Source of the DNA: Chitinophagaceae bacterium
Lineage (GTDB): Bacteria; Bacteroidota; Bacteroidia; Chitinophagales; Chitinophagaceae
DNA length: 64,000 bases
Assembly (NCBI GenBank): GCA_016715365.1
Contig: JADKAM010000012.1
Span: forward strand, 1-64,000
Direction of reading: 5' to 3'
A program made the position numbers and the translations under genes. Positions 25,413 to 32,523 of this stretch are shown here, piece by piece. The notes under the pieces are model-generated. The model was not told the DNA's origin. It ran no database searches and worked only from the letters and a program-made list of their open reading frames with translations. Position 1 is the first letter of the stretch, and each line of letters begins with the position of its first letter.

Positions 25413-26507
25413 TTAGTTTCCAACAACCATAAATACAAAGTCTTCCATTTTCTTCACCTGCTGTTCTCTGTCCAGTCCTTTTAATCCTGTATTGTTGGGT
25501 AATTTTATGCTTACTGTATCGCCGTTTTCTTTAAGTGCATCCAGTAATTTGTAAATATTTTTTGATTTGGCAGCAAATACAACACCATCTGCTGTTGAAT
25601 TCTTTGATGTAATGATGCCGATGATTTGGCCGTTCTTATTTAAGACCGGGCCACCACTGTTACCGGGATTAACAGATACTGAAAGCTGGTAAGCAGTAGA
25701 ATCACCTTCGTTACCTGATTTAGCGCTTAAATATCCTTCGCCATAAACAATTTCATTACGTGGATAGCCCATTGTAAATATTTGTTCGCCCAGGTTGGAA
25801 TTTGTTTTATTAATTGAATAAGGAAGGTTATACACAGCCTTAAAAGACGTATCATTAATCTTTAAAATAGCCAGGTCAGTATTCTTATCAGCATAAATAG
25901 TTTGAGCTGTAAAATATTCGCCTTTGTTGTTTTCAACGTAAATGGTTTTCAAACGATTTACTACGTGGGCGTTGGTAACAATGAAGCCCTTGCCGTCAAT
26001 TAAAAAACCTGTAGCTCTGTAATTAGGGTTTGGATTTCTTTTGCTGGTTTTCTGATTTAAAGAATCTTTAAACTCAGCAATTTTTTTATCAGTGTCTTTT
26101 TTTACCTCGTAAATCAGATCCTTAATATTACTGTTATCAACTTTATTATTATAAGTACTTATAGATGCAGTGGTAACAATTGAAACCAAACCTGCAATAG
26201 AAGCTGCAACAGCAATACTGCGTTTGTATTTTTTCCAAAGGAAAACCACTTTGGCTTTTCCGGTTAATTGTTTTTTGCTGATGATACCTTCTTCGGCCAG
26301 TTTACTTTCCACTTCATATAAACTGTGTTTAAAAGCCTTGATATTGGCCTGTTTATCCAGTTCATGAAACAGGAAAGTGTGCTCAACCACCAGTTGATCA
26401 ATATCGGGGTTCTTTTTACGGATCTCTTCGAAAAAAGTTTTTTCCTGCGCCGTCATGTCACCCTTCAGGTAACGCTCCACAGTTTCTATCAATAATAATT
26501 CATCCAT
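25413..26507 (-). CDS. Membrane trypsin-like serine protease with anti-sigma-like cytoplasmic N terminus
   Basis: From ATG 26507 (MDELLLIETVERYLKGDMT), two bases after the sigma factor stop, the product has 364 residues. The cytoplasmic part (1-90: TAQEKTFFEEIRKKNPDID...) reads like the N terminus of Bacteroidota anti-sigma factors. A membrane helix (SIAVAASIAGLVSIVTTAS) follows near 100, then a linker and an HtrA/S1C-type protease domain: TGFLIDGKGFIVTNAHVV (catalytic His), KNTDLAILKI (Asp) and VSVNPGNSGGPVLNKNGQII (Ser). No PDZ domain remains. The arrangement suggests one protein that both restrains the upstream sigma factor and senses or acts in the periplasm. That functional link is inference. 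Confidence 0.85.
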   Translation of the reverse strand: MDELLLIETVERYLKGDMTAQEKTFFEEIRKKNPDIDQLVVEHTFLFHELDKQANIKAFKHSLYEVESKLAEEGIISKKQLTGKAKVVFLWKKYKRSIAVAASIAGLVSIVTTASISTYNNKVDNSNIKDLIYEVKKDTDKKIAEFKDSLNQKTSKRNPNPNYRATGFLIDGKGFIVTNAHVVNRLKTIYVENNKGEYFTAQTIYADKNTDLAILKINDTSFKAVYNLPYSINKTNSNLGEQIFTMGYPRNEIVYGEGYLSAKSGNEGDSTAYQLSVSVNPGNSGGPVLNKNGQIIGIITSKNSTADGVVFAAKSKNIYKLLDALKENGDTVSIKLPNNTGLKGLDREQQVKKMEDFVFMVVGN

Positions 26508-26508
26508 G

Positions 26509-27075
26509 TTAATTCCCGTTTTTATATTGTGCAAAAAACAACTTCTTTAACCGCACCAGGCATTTATATTTCTGGGTTTTGGCATTATCTGCATTGGTAT
26601 ACCCAAAATCTGCCGCTATTTCCTGCATATTCTTTTTTTGTAAATAATAGGCATCCAGTAAACTTTTACAGGGCTCGCCTATTTTATTCATGGCCGTTTC
26701 CATTAAAATGAAATCGGTATTGTGTTTTTCGTGTATTTCAAGGTCTTCTTCTACTGCTACCGTTTCCTCTATATTTTCAACCAGGCTCCCATATCGTTGC
26801 AACTGGTGCAGTCTTTTTAGCCAAAGCCGCCTGCAAACCGAGTATATATAGGTCTTTAAGAGGCAGTTTAACTCAAAATTTCCCGAAACGGCTTTTTCAT
26901 AAATAACAATCATGGCTTCCTGAAAAATATCCCTTGCCTCGTCACTGTTTCCGTTATTGTTAAGTATAAATGATTGAATAACAGGGTAATTATCACGATA
27001 TATCGATTCAATCACCGCCCCGTCATTCAGGGCCAGACCATCCAGTAATTGCTTTTCCTGTTCTAAATTACTCAC
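26509..27075 (-). CDS. RNA polymerase ECF-type sigma factor
   Basis: The product has 188 residues, starting at GTG. Region 2 is FILNNNGNSDEARDIFQEAMIVIYEKAV, with LLKTYIYSVCRRLWLKRLHQL for core and -10 recognition. Region 4 is CKSLLDAYYLQKKNMQEIAADFGYTNADNAKTQKYKCLVRLKKLF, a helix-turn-helix. The linker is short. It is followed after one base by the protease/anti-sigma-like gene, so the two form a regulatory pair. Its target promoters are unknown. Confidence 0.9.
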   Translation of the reverse strand: MSNLEQEKQLLDGLALNDGAVIESIYRDNYPVIQSFILNNNGNSDEARDIFQEAMIVIYEKAVSGNFELNCLLKTYIYSVCRRLWLKRLHQLQRYGSLVENIEETVAVEEDLEIHEKHNTDFILMETAMNKIGEPCKSLLDAYYLQKKNMQEIAADFGYTNADNAKTQKYKCLVRLKKLFFAQYKNGN

Positions 27076-27218
27076 CTGCTATATATTTATTAATACGTTT
27101 TAATACAATTTGTAACCCTAAAACAGCGAAAATAAACTTTTTAAAAAAACTTGGGTTACCTTTTCCCGTTCCGGGTATAAATATCAAATTATAATTTTAA
27201 AATTTAAACAAAACACAA

Positions 27219-27401
27219 ATGAAAAAAGTAATCTTAGCTTTAGCGATCGTATCTGTATCTTTCGTTGCTTGTAATGATGGTGCAAAAACAGAAGAAAAAA
27301 CTTCTGACACTACAACTGTAGTTACTACACCTCCAGCTGATACAGTTACTGTAGTTAAAGACACAACTGTTACAACAACTGTTGATACTTTAAAGAAGTA
27401 A
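27219..27401 (+). CDS. Small threonine-rich lipoprotein
   Basis: The product has 60 residues. The signal peptide ends in the lipobox SFVAC, so Cys18 should be acylated, leaving a 42-residue mature peptide of Thr, Val, Asp and Lys (SDTTTVVTTPPADTVTV, VKDTTVTTTVDTLKK), which is low-complexity and probably unstructured. Small peptides of this type are common in Bacteroidota and often highly expressed, but their role is unknown. It lies divergent from the ECF sigma gene and could be its target. It is closed by the terminator at 27472-27502. Confidence 0.75.
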   Translation: MKKVILALAIVSVSFVACNDGAKTEEKTSDTTTVVTTPPADTVTVVKDTTVTTTVDTLKK

Positions 27402-27471
27402 TTCAATACCGGTAGATCGCTTGTTTTAATGCCGGTTCAAAGATTTTTAAATGACAAGCAATCAGATTTTG

Positions 27472-27502
27472 CCCCGCTTATTTATAAGCGGGGTAATTTT
27501 TG
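27472..27502 (+). terminator. Terminator of the lipoprotein gene; T tract doubles as -33 box
   Basis: CCCCGCTTA, loop TTTA, TAAGCGGGG, then TAATTTTTG. The stem is perfect over nine pairs. The TTTG at the end of the T tract (27499-27502) is also the -33 element of the next promoter. Confidence 0.85.
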
Positions 27503-27529
27503 TTATATAGATCAGAATCATTACTTTTG
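27499..27529 (+). promoter_or_regulatory. Promoter of the aromatic operon
   Basis: TTTG (27499-27502), a 19-base spacer and TACTTTTG (27522-27529) give the best full match to the Bacteroidota TTTG/TAnnTTTG promoter that I found in the window. Transcription would start at about 27533-27536, only a few bases before the leader peptide ATG at 27537, so the leader ORF would be translated from a nearly leaderless 5' end. Confidence 0.75.
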
Positions 27530-27536
27530 AATTACA

Positions 27537-27617
27537 ATGACAAACAAAAGCACAAATACCTGGTTTTATTTTAGCTATTATTTTACAAATAGACCGGGGG
27601 CCTTTGTTATAAACTGA
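27537..27617 (+). CDS. Aromatic leader peptide of the tyrA-aro operon
   Basis: An ORF of 26 codons, ATG 27537 to TGA 27615-27617. Residues 9-16 read WFYFSYYF, seven aromatic residues out of eight, in a peptide whose other residues are mainly Thr, Asn and small ones; F23 adds another. The tract combines Trp, Phe and Tyr codons, the three end products of the downstream pathway. Its stop lies 26 bases before the terminator hairpin, and its codons 20-21 contain the GGGGG needed for an alternative structure. These are the marks of a ribosome-stalling leader like pheL or trpL. The peptide itself is expected to have no function beyond translation. Confidence 0.8.
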   Translation: MTNKSTNTWFYFSYYFTNRPGAFVIN

Positions 27618-27668
27618 ACTCAAACAGACTAACATAAAGACATCCCCCGATAAAATCGGGGGATTTTT
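27595..27668 (+). promoter_or_regulatory. Transcription attenuator: antiterminator and terminator hairpins
   Basis: Terminator: TCCCCCGA (27643-27650), loop TAAAA, TCGGGGGA (27656-27663), then TTTTT. Antiterminator: CGGGGG (27595-27600, inside the leader ORF) can pair with CCCCCG (27644-27649), the 5' arm of the terminator. CTTTGTTA (about 27602-27609) with TAAC-AT-AAAG (about 27630-27639) lengthens the stem around a two-base bulge. A ribosome stalled in the aromatic tract (27561-27584) would leave the G run largely free and favour readthrough. A ribosome reaching the stop codon would cover or crowd it and let the terminator form. The terminator ends eight bases before the tyrA ATG, so its only plausible role is to control this operon. 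Confidence 0.75.
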
Positions 27669-27675
27669 AATTTAT

Positions 27676-28515
27676 ATGACAGTAACAATAATTGGTACGG
27701 GGCTTATTGGATGTTCCCTGGCAAACAGGCTGAAGGAAACCGGCTTTGCCAAAAAAATTATCGGGCTTGATAATAAGCCGCAAAATATACAAACGGCGCT
27801 GTCGTTGGGGTGGATTGATGAAAGTCTTGACCTGGATGAAGCAATAAAACAAAGTGAATTGATCGTTATTGCCATTCCTGTAGATGCAACGCTGCAATTG
27901 CTGCCGGGCCTGTTAAGTAAACTTGATAAACAGGTTTTAATGGATGTGGGCTCCACAAAAGAAATTATCTGCCGTTCTGTAATTAATAATATAAAACGTG
28001 GAAGATTTGTAGCTACGCATCCTATGTGGGGAACCGAAAAAAATGGACCCGAAGCGGTTGTTAAAGATGCTTTTGAAGGAAGGGTAGCAGTAATTTGCGA
28101 TAAAGATAAAACCGATGCAGATGCCTTGCAGCTGATTGAAAAATTATATAAAGCCATTGGCATGCAATTGGTTTATATGGAATCGGGGGTTCATGATGTG
28201 CATGCTGCTTATGTAAGTCATATATCTCACATAGCTTCTTATGCTCTTTCTTTAACTGTTTTGGAAAAAGAAAAAGAAGAAGATGCCATTTTTGAACTGG
28301 CCAGTGGCGGTTTTGAAAGTACGGTTCGTTTGGCTAAAAGTAACCCGGCTATGTGGGTGCCCATTTTAATGCAAAACAAAGAAAATGTGCTGGATGTTTT
28401 AAACGAACATATTGTGCAGTTGAGAAAAATTAAAAGCTGTCTGGAAAAAGATAATTTTACTTACCTGCAGGAACTGATGGAAAATGCAAATAAGATCAAA
28501 AGGATTTTAAAATAA
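27676..28515 (+). CDS. tyrA: Prephenate dehydrogenase
   Basis: The product has 279 residues. Oxidative decarboxylation of prephenate to 4-hydroxyphenylpyruvate with NAD(P), the branch to tyrosine. The Rossmann motif MTVTIIGTGLIGCSLANRL starts at residue 1; ATHPMWGTEKNGPEA near 113 and YVSHISHIASYAL near 176 are the prephenate-binding histidine motifs (usually HPMAGTE and HxxH-type). No chorismate mutase or ACT domain is fused. First gene of the attenuator-controlled operon; a GNAT gene follows after four bases. Confidence 0.92.
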   Translation: MTVTIIGTGLIGCSLANRLKETGFAKKIIGLDNKPQNIQTALSLGWIDESLDLDEAIKQSELIVIAIPVDATLQLLPGLLSKLDKQVLMDVGSTKEIICRSVINNIKRGRFVATHPMWGTEKNGPEAVVKDAFEGRVAVICDKDKTDADALQLIEKLYKAIGMQLVYMESGVHDVHAAYVSHISHIASYALSLTVLEKEKEEDAIFELASGGFESTVRLAKSNPAMWVPILMQNKENVLDVLNEHIVQLRKIKSCLEKDNFTYLQELMENANKIKRILK

Positions 28516-28519
28516 AGCA

Positions 28520-28960
28520 ATGATATACCGTGAAGCAGCAATAAGAGATATTGCACAAATTCAGTTTGTCAGAAATGCTGTCAAAGAGAATAGGTTATCT
28601 GATCCGGCACTGGTGCCCGATAAAGATGTAGCAGCATACATAACCAATAGAGGCAAAGGATGGGTTTGTGAAGTGGATAAAAGAATAGTTGGTTTTTCAA
28701 TTGTTGACCTGGTAGAAAATAATGTGTGGGCACTGTTTGTGCATCCGGATTTTGAAGCCTTGGGGATTGGGAAAAAGCTGCACAAGCTGATGATGGATTG
28801 GTATTTTGATCAAACCAACAAAAAAATATGGCTGGGTACCGAACCAAAAAGCAGGGCTGAAACCTTTTACAGGATGCAGGGCTGGAAAGAAGTTGGCATT
28901 CATGGAAAAGGAGAAATAAAATTTGAAATGGATTTTGAAACCTGGTCTGCCCGGACCTGA
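28520..28960 (+). CDS. GNAT family N-acetyltransferase in the aro operon
   Basis: The product has 146 residues. VWALFVHPDFEALGIGKKLHKLMMDW near 72-97 is the acetyl-CoA pyrophosphate-binding motif A of GNAT enzymes (V-x-P-x-x-x-x-x-G-x-G). KIWLGTEPKSRAETFYRMQGWKEVG completes motif B. The substrate is unknown. It lies four bases after tyrA and 53 before the DAHP synthase gene, so it is cotranscribed with aromatic biosynthesis. The conserved position would suggest acetylation of an aromatic amine or amino acid, but that is inference only. Confidence 0.85.
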   Translation: MIYREAAIRDIAQIQFVRNAVKENRLSDPALVPDKDVAAYITNRGKGWVCEVDKRIVGFSIVDLVENNVWALFVHPDFEALGIGKKLHKLMMDWYFDQTNKKIWLGTEPKSRAETFYRMQGWKEVGIHGKGEIKFEMDFETWSART

Positions 28961-29013
28961 CTATTTAAAAAAATTAAAAGACAACCGTAGATAAATACTA
29001 AATTAAATTTACC

Positions 29014-30102
29014 ATGCAAACTGAAACACAAACGATGAAAGCACTCATGCAGGAGAAATGGAATAAGCGGCCCTTGATCATAAGCGGTCCTTGCAGTGCC
29101 GAAACAGAAGATCAAATGGTTGAAACGGCAACACGCCTGGCTAAAACAGGTAAGGTAGATATGCTGCGTGCAGGTATCTGGAAACCCCGTACCAAACCCG
29201 GTTTGTTTGAAGGAAACGGTATTGTTGCTTTACCCTGGCTGGCAAAAGCAAAACAAATAACCGGACTGCCCACAACAGTTGAAGTAGCAACAGGCAAGCA
29301 TGTGGAAGATGCATTGAAATTTAATGTGGATATGCTTTGGATTGGAGCCAGAACCACCGTGAATCCCTTTAGTGTACAAGAGGTAGCAGATGCATTGCGT
29401 GGAGTGGAAGTTCCGGTGCTGATAAAAAATCCTATTCATCCCGATCTTGAATTGTGGAGTGGTGCCATTGAACGTTTACAGAAAGTCGGGCTAAACAAAT
29501 TAGGTATGATTCACCGGGGGTTTTCATCTTACGGTAATACCGAGTTCAGGAATGCACCCATGTGGCACCTGCCTATTGAAATGAAAAGAAGGTATACAGA
29601 TATGCCGCTCATTTGCGACCCATCGCATATCTGCGGTAACCGCAGTTCCTTACAATCGGTTGCTCAAAAAAGTATTGACCTTGATTTTGACGGCCTGATG
29701 TTAGAGAGCCATATTGATCCGGACAATGCCTGGAGCGATGCCAAACAACAGGTAACGCCGGAACGCCTGCTGGAAATGCTGACTGACCTGGTTTGGCGCC
29801 ACGAGAGTACCACCGAACAGGAATTTATAACAGCCCTTACCACATTACGTGAACAGATTAACCAGGTAGATGATGAATTGCTTACCCTGCTGGGACAGCG
29901 TATGAAACTGTCTGATAAAATTGGCGAATACAAGAAGGACAACAACATCACCATTTTACAAACCAACCGTTGGAATGATATTTTAGAAAGGGCTTTTAAA
30001 AAAGGAGATGCATTGGGACTTACCAAAGAATTCATCACTAAATATTACGATGCAGTTCACCTGGAAAGTATTCAACACCAGAATAAAATAATGAACTCCT
30101 GA
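29014..30102 (+). CDS. Bifunctional DAHP synthase / chorismate mutase (type II)
   Basis: The product has 362 residues. Residues about 15-265 form a type I-beta (KDSA-like) 3-deoxy-7-phosphoheptulonate synthase, which joins PEP and erythrose-4-phosphate: RPLIISGPCSAETEDQM, VDMLRAGIWKPRTKPG, MLWIGARTTVNPFSVQEV and LICDPSHICGNRSSL. Residues about 275-362 are an AroQ-type chorismate mutase: LREQINQVDDELLTLLGQRM and KLSDKIGEYKKDNNITI. Fusing the first pathway step to the chorismate branch enzyme allows prephenate or chorismate to inhibit entry, as in other Bacteroidota. It supplies the prephenate used by tyrA here and pheA at 1002. Confidence 0.93.
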   Translation: MQTETQTMKALMQEKWNKRPLIISGPCSAETEDQMVETATRLAKTGKVDMLRAGIWKPRTKPGLFEGNGIVALPWLAKAKQITGLPTTVEVATGKHVEDALKFNVDMLWIGARTTVNPFSVQEVADALRGVEVPVLIKNPIHPDLELWSGAIERLQKVGLNKLGMIHRGFSSYGNTEFRNAPMWHLPIEMKRRYTDMPLICDPSHICGNRSSLQSVAQKSIDLDFDGLMLESHIDPDNAWSDAKQQVTPERLLEMLTDLVWRHESTTEQEFITALTTLREQINQVDDELLTLLGQRMKLSDKIGEYKKDNNITILQTNRWNDILERAFKKGDALGLTKEFITKYYDAVHLESIQHQNKIMNS

Positions 30103-30124
30103 TCTTCACACAGAAATAAACAAC

Positions 30125-31153
30125 ATGCATAAAGCTGAATATACCTTTTTGCAAAAAACAGTAAACTGTTATTTTGATGCTGATTTTGCAGGCATCAAAG
30201 ATTTGATGCAGGATGCATGGACCGTCATCATTACCGACGAGAATCTGTACAATCTTCATGCAGAAAAATTAGCAGGCTACAGGGTAATACAAATTGCAGC
30301 AGGAGAGGAATACAAGAATCAATTCACTGTTGATTCCATTATTGAAGAATTACTGTTAATGGGTGCCAATAAAAACACTTTTTTAATTGGTCTTGGTGGC
30401 GGTGTAGTGACCGATATCACCGGTTATGTGGCAGCTGTGTATATGCGGGGAGTAAAATTTGGTTTTGTACCCACATCCATTTTAGCCATGGTGGATGCTG
30501 CTATTGGCGGCAAGAATGGTATTGATGTGGGCGTGTATAAAAATATGATCGGCACTATACGTCAGCCTGAATTTATTTTTTACGATTATAGTTTTTTAAA
30601 AACACTGCCGGTTAAAGAATGGGTAAATGGTTTTGCAGAAATTATAAAACACGCCTGTATAAAAGATGAATTGCTTTTTAAAGTGCTGGAGAAATATTCG
30701 TTGCATGAATACCAGGCAGATAGTACTTTAATTGCCGACCTCATTGAAAGAAATGTTGACATAAAAACAGCTGTTGTTATCAATGATGAATTTGAAACAG
30801 GCGATAGAAAGCTGTTAAACTTTGGCCATACCATTGGCCATGCCATTGAAAACCTGCATGGCATCCCACACGGCCATGCCGTAAGTATTGGTATGGTTGC
30901 AGCCTGTAATTTATCTGTGCAGCTCAATAATTTTCATGCAGATGATGCAGCAAAAATTGTAAGACTGCTGGCCAGGTATCATTTACCGGTTGATGTGGAA
31001 ACCGACCATGCAAAAGTATTTGAGGTTTTAAAGATGGATAAAAAAAGAACCGGCGACGGTGTGCAGTTTATCCTTTTAAATACGATTGGCAAAGCCGAAA
31101 TAAAATACATCAGTTTATTGGACCTTGAAAAGCATTTTAAAGAAATAGTATAG
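30125..31153 (+). CDS. aroB: 3-dehydroquinate synthase
   Basis: The product has 342 residues. NAD- and metal-dependent cyclisation of DAHP to 3-dehydroquinate. FLIGLGGGVVTDITGYVAAV near 81 is the NAD-binding glycine loop; RGVKFGFVPTSILAMVDAAIGGKNGIDVG near 108 is the AroB signature; NFGHTIGHAIENLHGIPHGHAVSIGM near 236 carries the metal-binding histidines. The last base of its TAG is the first base of the aroA GTG, so the two are translationally coupled. Confidence 0.95.
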   Translation: MHKAEYTFLQKTVNCYFDADFAGIKDLMQDAWTVIITDENLYNLHAEKLAGYRVIQIAAGEEYKNQFTVDSIIEELLLMGANKNTFLIGLGGGVVTDITGYVAAVYMRGVKFGFVPTSILAMVDAAIGGKNGIDVGVYKNMIGTIRQPEFIFYDYSFLKTLPVKEWVNGFAEIIKHACIKDELLFKVLEKYSLHEYQADSTLIADLIERNVDIKTAVVINDEFETGDRKLLNFGHTIGHAIENLHGIPHGHAVSIGMVAACNLSVQLNNFHADDAAKIVRLLARYHLPVDVETDHAKVFEVLKMDKKRTGDGVQFILLNTIGKAEIKYISLLDLEKHFKEIV

Positions 31154-32505
31154 TGATCGTAAAAATTCAGCCTTCAGTAATTTCAGGAACTATAACTGCA
31201 GCTGCTTCCAAAAGCAGTATGCAAAGGGCTTTGGCTGCGGCTTTATTAACAAATGGAGAGACAACGATACTGAATCCGGGACATTCCAATGATGATAAAG
31301 CGGCAATAGAGATCATAACTGCTCTGGGAGCTGATGTAGTAGTACGGGAAGAGCAGGTTATTGTTAATAGTTTTGGATTGTCTCCAAGGAGCAGCGAGAT
31401 CAATTGTGGTGAGTCAGGCCTTGCAGTCAGGATGTTCACCCCAATAATTGCATTATGCGATAAAGAAATAACTATAAATGGAGAAGGAAGCTTGTTGTCA
31501 AGGCCTATTGATTTTTTTGAGGAGGTTTTACCTCAGTTAGGCGTTAGCATTAAAAGTAATGAGGGTAAATTACCGATGACGATACAGGGCCCTTTACAGC
31601 CCAAAAATATAGAAGTGAGCGGATCTCTTAGTTCACAATTCCTGACCGGATTATTATTCGCTTATTCCGCTGCACCTAATCCCATTCTTACCGAGGCGGA
31701 TGAGATGATGAACAACAATCTTAGTGAGACCGTATGCATAAAGGTTCACGATCTGAAGAGTAAACCTTATATCGATCTTACCCTGGATGTGATGAAAAAA
31801 TTCGGAATGGATCTCCACCTCACTAATAAAGATCATGAAACATTTTGTTTTTACAGGGAAACGGGAGTGGAAAGGAATAGTGGAGGAATCGTTTATATGG
31901 TTGAAGGTGACTGGAGTGGCGCAGCTTTCTTATTAGTTGCAGGTGCTGTTGCAGGTGGAATAACAGTTGCAGGATTAGATGTTTTTTCAACACAGGCAGA
32001 TAAAGCCATTTTACAGGCGTTGATGGATTGCGGAACAAATATCTCAATTGAAGAAAAACAGATAGTGATCAATACCGCATTAGGAAATCATGGCAAGGCT
32101 TTTCACTTTAATGCAACCGATTGTCCCGATCTTTTTCCACCATTGGTTGCCCTGGCAGCGTATTGCAATGGTACTACAGTAATTGAAGGGGTAAGTCGCC
32201 TGCAACACAAAGAAAGTAACCGTGCAATAACTTTACAGGAAGAGTTTGCAAAAATGGGAGTGGAAATAATTTTGCAGGACGATCTGATGATGATAAAAGG
32301 CGGGGAAGTATTGAAAGGTGCCAACGTATTTTCTCATCACGATCACCGCATTGCCATGGCTTGTGCAGTTGCTGCATTACAGGCCGATGGAGAAACAGTA
32401 ATAGAAAATGCTGAAGCAGTCAATAAATCTTATCCGCATTTTTATGAAGATTTGAAATTGCTGAAGGCTACAGTATCTTTACATGTAAACGATCTAACGG
32501 ATTAA
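31153..32505 (+). CDS. aroA: 3-phosphoshikimate 1-carboxyvinyltransferase (EPSP synthase)
   Basis: The product has 450 residues, starting at GTG. Transfers enolpyruvate from PEP to shikimate-3-phosphate. AASKSSMQRALAAALL near 16 holds the shikimate-phosphate-binding lysine and serines, CGESGLAVRMFTPIIAL the LFLGNAGTAMRP-like loop in divergent form (glyphosate-relevant positions differ), LLSRPIDFFEEVLPQLG, and SHHDHRIAMACAVAAL near 395 the C-terminal signature. Divergent glycine-loop residues are normal for Bacteroidota EPSP synthases. Overlaps aroB by one base; aroC follows 18 bases later. Confidence 0.93.
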   Translation: MIVKIQPSVISGTITAAASKSSMQRALAAALLTNGETTILNPGHSNDDKAAIEIITALGADVVVREEQVIVNSFGLSPRSSEINCGESGLAVRMFTPIIALCDKEITINGEGSLLSRPIDFFEEVLPQLGVSIKSNEGKLPMTIQGPLQPKNIEVSGSLSSQFLTGLLFAYSAAPNPILTEADEMMNNNLSETVCIKVHDLKSKPYIDLTLDVMKKFGMDLHLTNKDHETFCFYRETGVERNSGGIVYMVEGDWSGAAFLLVAGAVAGGITVAGLDVFSTQADKAILQALMDCGTNISIEEKQIVINTALGNHGKAFHFNATDCPDLFPPLVALAAYCNGTTVIEGVSRLQHKESNRAITLQEEFAKMGVEIILQDDLMMIKGGEVLKGANVFSHHDHRIAMACAVAALQADGETVIENAEAVNKSYPHFYEDLKLLKATVSLHVNDLTD

Positions 32506-32523
32506 CCAATTAACGGATTAACT

